64,000 nucleotides of DNA, taken from assembly GCF_039831995.1 (NCBI RefSeq), contig NZ_JBDOIO010000004.1, forward strand, positions 310,001-374,000, given 5' to 3'. The notes below the pieces were generated by a model. It did no database searches, was not told where the DNA came from, and was given only the letters and a program-made list of their open reading frames with translations. The position numbers and the translations under genes were made by a program. This stretch comes from Paenibacillus pabuli. GTDB taxonomy: Bacteria; Bacillota; Bacilli; Paenibacillales; Paenibacillaceae. Shown here piece by piece: positions 38,001 to 45,579 of this stretch (positions are counted from its first letter, which is position 1; each line of letters begins with the position of its first letter).

Positions 38001-40290
38001 GCTGGCGGACGGCAGCATAAGCGGCAGCAAATTGCTGGAAGGTACGATCACTGCAGCTCATATCGCAACGGAAAGTGTGCAATCGGAGCATATTCAGGCA
38101 GATGCGATCCATGCAGATCATATTCAGGAGCGCAGCATCGGCACAGTCCATCTGGAAGAAGAAGCCGTAAGTGCAATTCACCTGCAAAATGGGTCTGTGA
38201 CGAGTGCCAAACTGGCCGACGGCAGCGTGAGTGGAAGTAAACTGCTTGAAGATGCGGTATCCGGTATCCATATCACCTCCGAAAGTATACAGTCCCGTCA
38301 TATTCAGGAAGGAGCGATCCTTGCTGATCATATCCAGGAGCGGAGCATTGGTACACCTCATCTGGAAGAGGAAGCGGTAAGTGCGATTCATTTGCAAAAT
38401 GGATCTGTAATCAGCACCAAGCTGGCCGACGGCAGTGTAAACGGAAGCAAGCTGCTCGAAGGAGCGGTATCGGATCTTCACATTGCTGATCATAGTGTGC
38501 AATCCCGCCATATCCAGGAGGGGGCCATCCAAGCCAGCCACATTCAAGAGTGCAGCATTGGAACAACCCATCTGGATGAGGAGTCGGTGAGTGCAATCCA
38601 TTTGCAAAATGGATCTGTAACAAGTGCCAAACTGGCCGACAGCAGCGTGAGCGGCAGCAAGCTGCTGGATGGAACGATATCCGGAGTTCATATCGCATCG
38701 GAAAGTGTGCAATCCGTGCATATTCAGGCAGGTGCCATCCGTGCAGATCACCTTCAGGAGCGGAGCATTGGCACGGTCCATCTGGATGAGGAAGCCGTAA
38801 GTGCGGTTCACCTGCAAAATGGGTCCGTGACGAGTGCCAAACTGGCCGACGGCAGCGTGAGCGGCAGCAAATTGCTTGAAGATGCCGTATCGGGAGTTCA
38901 TCTTGCATCAGGAAGTGTGCAGTCCCACCACATTCAGGATGGAACCATCCTCGCTGGTCATGTCCAGGAGAATAGTATCGGCACAGTCCACCTGCAAGAA
39001 GAAGCCATAAATGCGGTCCATCTGCAAAATGGGTCTGTAACAAGTGCCAAACTGGCTGATGGCAGCGTGAGCAGCAGCAAATTGCTTGAAAATGCCGTAT
39101 CCGATGTTCATATCGCAGACGGTACTGTGCAATCCCGGCATATCCAGGAGAAAGCCATCCATGCCGATCATATTCAGGAGCGGAGCATTGGAATTTCCCA
39201 TCTGAAAGCCGAATCGGTAAGTGCGATTCATCTGCACAATGGTTCGATCACCAGTGCGAAACTCGCCGATGGCAGTGTAAACAGCAACAAATTGCTTGAA
39301 GGTGCAGTAGCGGCTATCCATCTGTCAGACAAAAGCGTGCAATCCCGGCATATCCAGGATGGAACGATTCTGGCTGATCATATTCAGGAACGCAGTATCC
39401 GCACTGCTCATTTGGAAGAAGAATTGGTCAGCGGGATTCATCTGCAAAATGGATCCGTAACGAGTGCTAAACTGGCCGACGGCAGCGTAAACGGAAGCAA
39501 ATTGGCTGAACAAAGCATCACCTCTAATCACTTGAACGCAGGCATTGTAGGCCCGGCGCATCTGAGCGAAGAGATCTGGAATGCAATTCGTCAGTTTAGT
39601 GGAGAAACGCTGGAGCAGCTGGCAGCGATCAAACGGCAGGAAGCGCTGCTTCAGGGTGAACGTGAGGCTGTACAGCCAGCACAACCGGCAGCTCTCGAGG
39701 AGCTGCCGAGTACGGATCTGAAGGAAACTCCGACATTCCAGACTTTGGGTCAGGAGCTGGGACAACAAGAACAGGAACAGCCATCGCAAGTCAACCAGCT
39801 TGGAGAGACCGTGACGGATTCCTTGATGGCAGCAGATGTGGTCCAGCCACAGTTACAGCAGCCACAACCTGAACTTCCGCAGGAAATCGATAAAATTGCG
39901 GAGTTTAAACTGAGCGAGCAAGCGGTGAAGCAGGAGCATCTGGGAGAAGGTGCTGTTGGAAGCAGCCAGCTGCAGCATGGAGCAGTCGGTCCTGAACACC
40001 TGTCATTCCAGCCGGTTCGCAGTGTCAGTCGTCAGCCGGTCGTTCAGCAGTTCGGCATGGAAGCCTTTATCCTGCCCGAAGATGAAGAATGCGTTGAGGT
40101 AACCGTAGCATTTGAGCAATCATTTGCATCAGAACATTATGTGATCGTAGGAATGAGTAATGATCGCGGATTCCAGGTGTCACTGCTGTCCCAGAGTGAG
40201 GATGAAGCGGTATTGGAAGTGTTCCGTACGGCTGGATGCAAGCACACCTATGGTTTGTTATCCTGGATTGCAGCAGGTCCTTTGAATTAA
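35050..40290 (+). CDS. Giant decapeptide-repeat surface protein with WIAG-type tail
   Basis: 1746 residues. Residues 1-155 are an acidic, non-repeated N-terminus with no signal peptide. From about 160 to 1520 the chain is some 135 copies of a ten-residue unit of the form G-S-V-x-S-x-K/H-L-x-D. At 905-1464 these are grouped into eight 70-residue super-repeats. A Gln/Glu-rich linker, a few more repeats, and a C-terminal domain (about 1670-1746) ending WIAAGPLN follow. Regular hydrophobic spacing suggests a beta-solenoid or triple-stranded shaft like phage tail fibres. GGAAGGAGC precedes the ATG. Lack of a signal peptide suits a protein assembled on the forespore from the mother cell. Confidence 0.9.
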   Translation: MSKKGNKKVPTPKLRHVSPKFKELELTERRAGTMNSGLTQNREERLNTNKLDSRASQASEESIYESTEFPASTNELEDLDIANETKEPEPVASDSEDIQMQDSPEKQIQVSSVASLALEEQNIIQQETTGKDRLEILNQNQMPGHTGHYIYTDDLSDFAVTESKLSPFSVDASKLKAGAVGSEALQDYAVTSIHIADGAIVSAKLAEASVSEEHLIDGSVSGHKIRNASIAGEKIKDGSITSQKLGNQVIDSSKIADGSIGTRHLSRMLVTEDLIKNHAVTGDKIAISGVDTRHLTGGAVHTSKLADDAVTTSKIREGAVTGSKIEEQSIESHHIQDGAIKQTHLAEGAVGRSQLSIGSIGSDQIEDGSIQTRHLAEGSLSGKHLLDGSIGSNQIRAQAVGKDQLGRGEVGSEHLAEGAVTSSKLADQSVGTAKLLEQSITASKISDQSVIASKIADEAIQAKHLAKGSIRAEHIVNRGITPVHVDNAAIHSIHIASGSIEAPHLSTGSVSGEALADGAVSERHLAEAAVGTYELQDAAVTDVKLADGSVTTEKLGTASVSSRALAPGSVASSHLAGGSVTGTHLAPGSVGSEALRPYAVKAEHLTEHAVGVPHLQPGSVETDAIARAAVTTDKLAPGSITSAQLAGGSIFPPHLTDHSVTSPKLSPESVATDKLADFAVTSAKLADGSVTSSKIMAESINAKHIPAGTIRGYHLKQHAVSLEHLSEEIRSPELFADGSITGSKLRHGSITADHLTADSVSGTELQEGAIGSEHLQPSIVLSEHLADGSVKSDHLDHHVVNSQHLKPDIIHAEHIAEQVITSHHLAPGSVETDHLAPLSITAAHLQPGLISGLHLQAESTSAVHLQQGAVHSRHIQDGEILPHHIHERSIGTSHLEEEAVSTIILQEGSVTGSKLASGSVDGSKLVAGTIEATHIADESVQSRHIQEGAILANHIQESSIGTTHLEEESVSAVHLQDGSVTSAKLADGSISGSKLLEGTITAAHIATESVQSEHIQADAIHADHIQERSIGTVHLEEEAVSAIHLQNGSVTSAKLADGSVSGSKLLEDAVSGIHITSESIQSRHIQEGAILADHIQERSIGTPHLEEEAVSAIHLQNGSVISTKLADGSVNGSKLLEGAVSDLHIADHSVQSRHIQEGAIQASHIQECSIGTTHLDEESVSAIHLQNGSVTSAKLADSSVSGSKLLDGTISGVHIASESVQSVHIQAGAIRADHLQERSIGTVHLDEEAVSAVHLQNGSVTSAKLADGSVSGSKLLEDAVSGVHLASGSVQSHHIQDGTILAGHVQENSIGTVHLQEEAINAVHLQNGSVTSAKLADGSVSSSKLLENAVSDVHIADGTVQSRHIQEKAIHADHIQERSIGISHLKAESVSAIHLHNGSITSAKLADGSVNSNKLLEGAVAAIHLSDKSVQSRHIQDGTILADHIQERSIRTAHLEEELVSGIHLQNGSVTSAKLADGSVNGSKLAEQSITSNHLNAGIVGPAHLSEEIWNAIRQFSGETLEQLAAIKRQEALLQGEREAVQPAQPAALEELPSTDLKETPTFQTLGQELGQQEQEQPSQVNQLGETVTDSLMAADVVQPQLQQPQPELPQEIDKIAEFKLSEQAVKQEHLGEGAVGSSQLQHGAVGPEHLSFQPVRSVSRQPVVQQFGMEAFILPEDEECVEVTVAFEQSFASEHYVIVGMSNDRGFQVSLLSQSEDEAVLEVFRTAGCKHTYGLLSWIAAGPLN
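37762..39441 (+). repeat. Eight tandem 210-bp coding repeats
   Basis: Units begin at 37762, 37972, 38182, 38392, 38602, 38812, 39022 and 39232, each exactly 210 bases (seven decapeptides). A degenerate ninth starts at 39442. Units start with Leu-Gln/His-Asn/Asp/Glu-Gly-Ser. No length drift among units implies repeat expansion by recombination with frame kept. Confidence 0.93.
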
Positions 40291-40329
40291 TAGGATGCGT
40301 CAAGCCGTCAAGCCACGGAGTAAATGCAC

Positions 40330-40368
40330 AAAAGCGGTTCCTGGAATTGTCCGGGACACCGCTTTTGT
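40330..40368 (+). terminator. Terminator of the repeat-protein gene
   Basis: AAAAGCGGT..CC..GG..and CC..GG..ACCGCTTTTG pair. It separates this gene from the glycosyltransferase operon. Confidence 0.78.
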
Positions 40369-40524
40369 TCCTATATAAGCCGGTCGGTCCTCTAAAAAGG
40401 GAAGGAGGAGACGTACGAGTCTTATTTTGACGAATATGGACTAAAAGACGAGGCTGAAAAATCTTTTCCTGCCAGAAGCTTGTGGAATGTAAGGACAAAC
40501 GCCGTTTCCACTATTCCCTAATTA

Positions 40525-40533
40525 CATAGAATA
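40525..40533 (+). promoter_or_regulatory. Possible sporulation-type (SigK-like) -10 before the glycosyltransferase operon
   Basis: CATAGAATA fits CATA-N3-TA. It lies 53 bases before the TTG start of the first glycosyltransferase. The -35 (AC) is not well placed, so this is tentative. Confidence 0.3.
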
Positions 40534-40585
40534 ACGTGTACTCCCTTGGCATGTTGAGTATTTATGAGGGTGGGAGGTGACCGTA

Positions 40586-41473
40586 TTGCAACATCGTCGT
40601 CGTACTGTTCATTCAGCTGCCAAACTGGTGACCCGAAAGAGGAAGCAGTTGAACAAACGACGTGTAAAGTCTGTGAGTAAAAAGGGTGCTGGAATCCGCA
40701 GATACGTCATGCCTCCAACACGGGAGGAAATCAACCCACACATACCCATGCTTTCGGTGATTATACCGGCAATGAATGAAGAAAAGACGATTAGCAGAGT
40801 CATCAGGCAGGCGCTTCGCATCTGCAGGGATTCGGAAGTGATTGCCGTTGTCAACGGCTCAACGGATGGCACGGCAGCAGCGGCACAGGCTGCAGGTGCA
40901 AGAGTGCTTTTGTATACGGAGGCATTGGGTCACGATGCAGGAAGACGAATGGGTGCAGCGGCTGCTCGCGGGAGGGTCCTCCTCTTTACAGACGCAGATA
41001 TACCCATACCTGCAGAGCAGCTCGCTCCCTATGTGCAGGCCATATTGGATGGGACAGATGTTGCGCTTAACGATTATGACGGTCCCGTTAAACGAATCCC
41101 TGTACATCCAGTGGTGGAGGCCAAGCATGTCCTGAACAGCATCCTGTCCCGGCCGGACCTGCAAGGAGCTTCCATGACAGCCATTCCGCATGCGTTAAGC
41201 CGCAGGGCACTTGATGTTATAGGCGTTCCTTCGCTGGAGGTTCCTCCGCTTGCATTGGCCAAAGCCGTGTCGGGTGGATTAGAGGTACGCGCCGTTCACC
41301 ATGTGCCTGTTGGTAAAATGAATGCGGTTCGTGTGAAACGGCGAAGCGGGCCAGATCCGCTGAGCCAAGTGGTGCTGAATGATCATCTGACAGCGATCAG
41401 GTGGATCACCGACAAGCTTGGTCCACGCGGAGGATATTCCGACCTGCAGCGTGTTCGCTGTCTGACGAGGTGA
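40586..41473 (+). CDS. Family 2-type glycosyltransferase with basic N-terminal tail (paralogue 1a)
   Basis: 295 residues. A strongly basic tail of about 40 residues (HRRRTVHS..RKRKQLNKRRVK) precedes a GT-A fold domain: SVIIPAMNEEKTI, VVNGSTDGT, and the metal motif TDAD. I use the TTG at 40586, 5 bases after a perfect GGGAGGTGA; the GTG at 40577 lies inside that site. It is a paralogue of the next gene: HDAGRRMGA, ALND and TAIPHALSR recur in both. The donor sugar is unknown. It leads the operon after the repeat-protein terminator. Confidence 0.85.
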   Translation: MQHRRRTVHSAAKLVTRKRKQLNKRRVKSVSKKGAGIRRYVMPPTREEINPHIPMLSVIIPAMNEEKTISRVIRQALRICRDSEVIAVVNGSTDGTAAAAQAAGARVLLYTEALGHDAGRRMGAAAARGRVLLFTDADIPIPAEQLAPYVQAILDGTDVALNDYDGPVKRIPVHPVVEAKHVLNSILSRPDLQGASMTAIPHALSRRALDVIGVPSLEVPPLALAKAVSGGLEVRAVHHVPVGKMNAVRVKRRSGPDPLSQVVLNDHLTAIRWITDKLGPRGGYSDLQRVRCLTR

Positions 41474-41477
41474 GAAG

Positions 41478-42566
41478 ATGAAGGAACGTACGAGAGCTGT
41501 CCGCCATCGTCGGACGATGAAAAGACAACTGGCGTCCAGGCGGAACATTCCCGGGAGAAGGCGGAAGAAGGGTTCGATAGCCAAAGCTCCAGAACCCAGT
41601 CTGAATGCCGTATGGAAGTCAGGGCATCAGGCAGGACTTCATGCACCTGAAGATAGAGCGATGGCTCCCCAACATGCACGTCTTGCCTGGCGTGAGCACT
41701 GGCAGTCCATCTCGGGAAATATCGGAAGTTATGAAGCTGCCATGCAGGCAGGGAAAGCATATATGCAAGGATACGTGCAGGGTGCCGGATATCCAGTGGA
41801 TATCGTCCCGCTCCCTCTCCATCATTCCGCTGCCGCTGTTGTCTGTGCATGCAATGAAGAACGGACACTGGGAAAAGTAATGGCACAGTTAAAACGGCTG
41901 CCACTGAAGGACATCATAGTTGTGTTGAATGGAACAACGGACGACAGTCTGGATCTGGTGCTGGCTGAGTCCGGTATAACTCTTGTGTATGAACCGGATC
42001 GTGCAGGACATGATGTAGGCCGTGCACTTGGAGCCAAATTGACCGAAGCGGAAGCGATTCTTTTTGTGGATGGGGACATGGTGCTTCCTGCAGAACAGCT
42101 GGCCCCTTTTCTATACGCTGTGGACCGGGGAAGCGATGTGGCCTTGAATGATCTGAACTCATTGCTGCCACCGTTTGCCCGGCAGGATGATGTGAGCCGA
42201 ATTAAGGCTTATCTCAACCGTACACTCGGAAGATCTGATCTGGGGTCTAATTCCCTGACCGCCGTCCCGCACGCTCTTTCCCGCAAAATGGTCCTGACCG
42301 TTAAGCCGGAATCTCTGGCTGTCCCGCCGAAGGCGCAAGCCCTGGCGATCCGGCACGGTCTGAGCGTAACGGCCCCTTGCCAGGTGGACGTGATTCGCTC
42401 CAATCGTCTGCGTCCCACGAATACAGGCAGCGGCAATGAAGTTGCGGGATTGATCATTGGGGACCACTTGGAGGCGATTGCAGCCTGGATGGCAACAGCA
42501 GAGCATGAGACGGATTCGCGGATGTTAACCCGGGCCGAAGTGGCTTACAGGAGGAACGCCCGATGA
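41478..42566 (+). CDS. Family 2-type glycosyltransferase with basic tail and YxxGYxxG motif (paralogue 1b)
   Basis: 362 residues. The N-terminal 36 residues are Arg/Lys-rich (RAVRHRRTMKRQ..GRRRKKG). YMQGYVQG is at about 95-102, then the catalytic domain: CACNEERTLG, VLNGTTDDS and the metal motif FVDGDM. It shares HDVGRALGA, ALNDLNS and TAVPHALSR with the preceding enzyme, so the pair arose by duplication. GAGGTGAGAAG precedes the ATG, 4 bases after the previous stop. It overlaps the next gene by 4 bases. Confidence 0.87.
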   Translation: MKERTRAVRHRRTMKRQLASRRNIPGRRRKKGSIAKAPEPSLNAVWKSGHQAGLHAPEDRAMAPQHARLAWREHWQSISGNIGSYEAAMQAGKAYMQGYVQGAGYPVDIVPLPLHHSAAAVVCACNEERTLGKVMAQLKRLPLKDIIVVLNGTTDDSLDLVLAESGITLVYEPDRAGHDVGRALGAKLTEAEAILFVDGDMVLPAEQLAPFLYAVDRGSDVALNDLNSLLPPFARQDDVSRIKAYLNRTLGRSDLGSNSLTAVPHALSRKMVLTVKPESLAVPPKAQALAIRHGLSVTAPCQVDVIRSNRLRPTNTGSGNEVAGLIIGDHLEAIAAWMATAEHETDSRMLTRAEVAYRRNAR

Positions 42567-43336
42567 CACTGACGAGTATCGTTATTCCGACGTATAACGG
42601 ACTGGACCTGCTGAAGCCGTGCATTGCTGCCATCCGGGAGTATACCGGAGTTGGAACACCTTACGAGATTGTAGTTGTGGATAATGGCTCCGTCGATGGT
42701 ACGGCAGCCTATTGTGCACGTGAACGGGTTCGATTTGTTCGATTACCGAAGAACCGGGGCTTCCCCGCAGCCTGTAATGCCGGGCTGCGTGCGGCTTGCG
42801 GTGATGAGCTGCTGCTGCTCAACAACGATGTCACGGTAACCCCGCGCTGGCTCGAGAATCTTCGTATCGGACTCTACAGTGAAGCAAATATCGGGATCAC
42901 CGGTCCGGTGACCAATTATGCAAGCGGGATTCAGCAGGTTGACCTGGACTTCGGGAGCATGGAGCAGTTCCTGCAATTAGCGGAAGCCAACAATGTCTCG
43001 GATCCAACCAGGTGGAAGGAAGTCAGCCGCATCGTTGGACTGTGCATGTTGTTTCGGCGAGAGGTCATGGCGTCCATCGGCTTGCTTGACGAAGCCTATT
43101 CTCCTGGACATTATGAGGATGATGATTATTGTTATCGGGCTCGCATGCAAGGGTATCGCCTGCTTGTATGCAGGGATGTGCTTGTGCATCATCGTGGCAG
43201 CGCGAGTTTTCAGAAGACGGACCCGGCTGCATGGAAACAATTGCTTGAACGTAATCGCTCGATTTTTATGCATAAATGGCATGTCGATCCTCTTGAATAT
43301 ATTGAGACATCCGATGAGGGAGGGAATGTGGAATGA
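42563..43336 (+). CDS. Family 2 glycosyltransferase (paralogue 2a)
   Basis: 257 residues without the basic tail of its neighbours. GT2 motifs: SIVIPTYNGLDLL, VVDNGSVDGT, NRGFPAACNAG, the metal motif NNDV, and GHYEDDDYCYRAR with the catalytic acid. HHRGSASFQK ends the domain. The block GPVTNYASG recurs as GPVTNYIGG in the enzyme at 45580, its paralogue. Such proteins usually add rhamnosyl or similar sugars to a polymer. Start and stop overlap the neighbours by 4 bases each (ATGA), so translation is coupled. Confidence 0.9.
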   Translation: MTLTSIVIPTYNGLDLLKPCIAAIREYTGVGTPYEIVVVDNGSVDGTAAYCARERVRFVRLPKNRGFPAACNAGLRAACGDELLLLNNDVTVTPRWLENLRIGLYSEANIGITGPVTNYASGIQQVDLDFGSMEQFLQLAEANNVSDPTRWKEVSRIVGLCMLFRREVMASIGLLDEAYSPGHYEDDDYCYRARMQGYRLLVCRDVLVHHRGSASFQKTDPAAWKQLLERNRSIFMHKWHVDPLEYIETSDEGGNVE

Positions 43337-44064
43337 AAGGTGTAATTCTTGCTGGCGGAACGGGAACACGGCTGTATCCTCTGACGCGGCTGATTAACAA
43401 ACATCTGCTTCCGGTCGGTAAACATCCGATGATAGTGTATGGCATCGACAGACTCCGTCAGGCGGGGATTGAAGATATTCTGATTGTGATGGGCAAACAT
43501 TCGGCAGGACTGTATACGGAGTATCTGGGCGGCGGAGCTGATCTTGGGGTTCGGTTGACATACCGGATTCAGGAGCAGGCGGGAGGCATTGCTGAAGCAC
43601 TGGATCTGGCAAAGTCCTTTATTCTTCCTGGCGAAAAGTTTGTCGTACTGCTGGGTGACAACCTGTTCAGTGATGATCTGAAGCCATATGTTGACCGCTA
43701 TGTGCAGCAGCCTGCGGGAACAGCACGGGTGCTGCTGAAAGAGGTGGATGATGCCAGACGTTACGGTGTGCCGGTCTTTGACGTGAACCATCCGGAGCGC
43801 ATATCGTACATTGAGGAAAAACCAAGCCAGCCGAAAACCTCTTACTGCGTAACCGGTATTTATATGTACGATGATCATGTATTCAATCTGATTGACGGCA
43901 TTACGCCTTCTGCACGCGGAGAACTTGAAATTACGGATGTCAATAACCACTACGCCTCTGCTGGAGGCCTGGAGTATGATATTTTGCAAAAATACTGGAG
44001 CGATGCAGGTACCTTCGAATCGCTGCAGGAGGCTGCAGTCCGCATGAAGGGACAACTGCCATAA
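43333..44064 (+). CDS. Short sugar-1-phosphate nucleotidyltransferase, RmlA/SpsI-like
   Basis: 243 residues. It makes an NDP-sugar, probably dTDP-glucose. Signature: GVILAGGTGTRLYPLTRLINKHLLPV (nucleotide loop with catalytic Arg and Lys), LLGDNLF (metal Asp) and IEEKPSQPKT. It lacks the C-terminal extension of housekeeping RmlA (about 290 residues), as does SpsI of the Bacillus subtilis spore polysaccharide operon. It supplies activated sugar for the glycosyltransferases around it. No rmlBCD genes are in the window, so later steps must be encoded elsewhere. Confidence 0.9.
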   Translation: MKGVILAGGTGTRLYPLTRLINKHLLPVGKHPMIVYGIDRLRQAGIEDILIVMGKHSAGLYTEYLGGGADLGVRLTYRIQEQAGGIAEALDLAKSFILPGEKFVVLLGDNLFSDDLKPYVDRYVQQPAGTARVLLKEVDDARRYGVPVFDVNHPERISYIEEKPSQPKTSYCVTGIYMYDDHVFNLIDGITPSARGELEITDVNNHYASAGGLEYDILQKYWSDAGTFESLQEAAVRMKGQLP

Positions 44065-44119
44065 CATCATGCGCCTGATGCTGCCGCTGTGCGGTGCCCC
44101 ATGGGACCCGATATAACCT

Positions 44120-44154
44120 GCGCCGGAGCTGGAAGGAGGCTCCGGCGCTTTGTT
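44120..44154 (+). terminator. Hairpin between the nucleotidyltransferase and GT-D genes
   Basis: GCGCCGGAGC (44120-44129) and GCTCCGGCGC (44139-44148) pair exactly, followed by TTTGTT. It is a partial terminator or processing site inside the cluster. Confidence 0.6.
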
Positions 44155-44191
44155 CAGCGGCGCTCCCGTGCATGCCGAGGGAGGGAATGCC

Positions 44192-45520
44192 ATGAGAGTA
44201 GCGAAACGGACCGGGCACACGGAAGCCAAGGTGACAGGTAAGCCGCGGGGTACTCACCCGGCAGCATTTCAAGGGCAAGGCGTTCTGATGGTTACGGGAA
44301 CCCCAGAGACCGGGACCCGGCGGGCTGCCGTCAAGCCTGGGCATCGCACTGCGCGGGCCAAGGCGGGTGCGCGTGCTGGCGTGCCGCGTAAGCCTGTCGG
44401 CAGGAAGGCCGCCGCACGCCGACGTACTGCTGGCAGGCGCGGGCATGCCGCCGCTCACGGCCGCCGCAGCGGCGCAGCAGCCAAGCGCACGCCGCGTCCG
44501 GCTGCGCGGCGTGCGCCGGCGCCAGCGCCAGTACCGCAAGCCAGCACGCCGCAGGCGATGCCTGCCCGCGGTACTGGCACGGCCCCGCTCCAGGCGAAAC
44601 ACCACCCGCACGGTGGTGTCGCCCCCGCGGGGCAAGCCGGCGCTGCTGCACACGCGGGCAGCGCCAAGGCCCTGCCGCCTGCAGAGCCGGCAGGCGCACC
44701 CGGCGGCTACGCCGAAGGCTACCGCGACGGCGTATTCGCGGGCGGTGAGGCGCTGGTGGCGCAGCACATCCCGCCGGACCACATTCTGCCTGCCGTAGCG
44801 GCGGCAGATCTGATCGCGGCGGGGTTCCGCCAATACACGCCCAGCCTCACCCGTCTGGCCAGCCCCCACGAAGTGGCGGGCCAGATCCGGGGGGCGCTGG
44901 ATGCGCAGCGCCCCCTGTCGGTCGTTCGCCTCGGAGATGGCGAACTGCTGACGCTGGCAGCCGATACGGTGCTGCCCGGCGAGCAGGTGCAGGAGCTTGC
45001 CCCGTTCCTGCCTTACGCAGGGGTGCCACGCTCCGTTCCCGAGATTCGGGCTGCGCTGGCCGAAGCCATACAGGGGGCGGATTGGGTAGGCGTTCCGATC
45101 TCGCGGGCACCCACATTTCAAGGCTTGTTGTTCCCGGTTATGCGTCACTTCGGGATTGACTGGTCCCGGTTGAAGCTGACCAGTTCCACAATTAATTACA
45201 GTCTGCATCAATCAGGACTGCTGCTGCCTATCCTGCAAGGCCGCCGCGTACTGGTGATCGGCAGTCAGGCGAGTGGGCTCGGTGCACTGCTTCTCAGCCG
45301 CGGGATACATGTGACGGGCATTATTGATTCGGTTGCCGGGGTTATGGATGTTCCCAGGGTGGTGCAGGAAACGGCAGCGCATTCCTTCGATATCGCTCTG
45401 GTAGCTGCAGGCATTCCGGCGGTGATTCTATGTCGGCGCATTGCCGGCGAACTTGGCAAGGTTGCTCTGGATTTTGGGCATTTGGCTGATAAATTGGTCA
45501 CAGGAGAGCTTCATCTCTAA
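44192..45520 (+). CDS. GT-D fold glycosyltransferase with long Ala/Arg/Pro-rich tail
   Basis: 442 residues. The first 170 are low-complexity, Ala/Arg/Pro/Gly-rich and strongly basic (KAAARRRTAGRRGH), resembling histone H1-like tails. YAEGYRDG follows at about 173-180. The catalytic domain (about 215-442) begins SVVRLGDGELLTLA, the GDGE metal motif of GT-D enzymes, and ends with ILCRRIAGELGKVALDFGHLAD. I chose the ATG behind GAGGGAGGG; an upstream start would add 14 codons. The tail is very GC-rich compared with the rest of the window. The acceptor is unknown. Confidence 0.83.
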   Translation: MRVAKRTGHTEAKVTGKPRGTHPAAFQGQGVLMVTGTPETGTRRAAVKPGHRTARAKAGARAGVPRKPVGRKAAARRRTAGRRGHAAAHGRRSGAAAKRTPRPAARRAPAPAPVPQASTPQAMPARGTGTAPLQAKHHPHGGVAPAGQAGAAAHAGSAKALPPAEPAGAPGGYAEGYRDGVFAGGEALVAQHIPPDHILPAVAAADLIAAGFRQYTPSLTRLASPHEVAGQIRGALDAQRPLSVVRLGDGELLTLAADTVLPGEQVQELAPFLPYAGVPRSVPEIRAALAEAIQGADWVGVPISRAPTFQGLLFPVMRHFGIDWSRLKLTSSTINYSLHQSGLLLPILQGRRVLVIGSQASGLGALLLSRGIHVTGIIDSVAGVMDVPRVVQETAAHSFDIALVAAGIPAVILCRRIAGELGKVALDFGHLADKLVTGELHL

Positions 45521-45579
45521 TGGAGTCTGGCGGGTGGTTCACGTGACGCATCCGGACGAGGGGAAATGGAGGAAGCAAC

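Noticed and set aside
37606..38901. 431-residue minus-strand frame opposite the repeat protein
   Set aside because: It arises from the periodic coding repeats; an open frame on the other strand is expected there. No start signals.
37762..39441. CRISPR-like regular repeats
   Set aside because: Period 210 bases, coding in one frame throughout, with no short repeat plus unique spacer structure and no cas genes.
43940..45211. 423-residue minus-strand frame over the GT-D gene
   Set aside because: The GC-rich region lacks stop codons in several frames. The plus-strand frame has the ribosome site and a recognisable catalytic motif.
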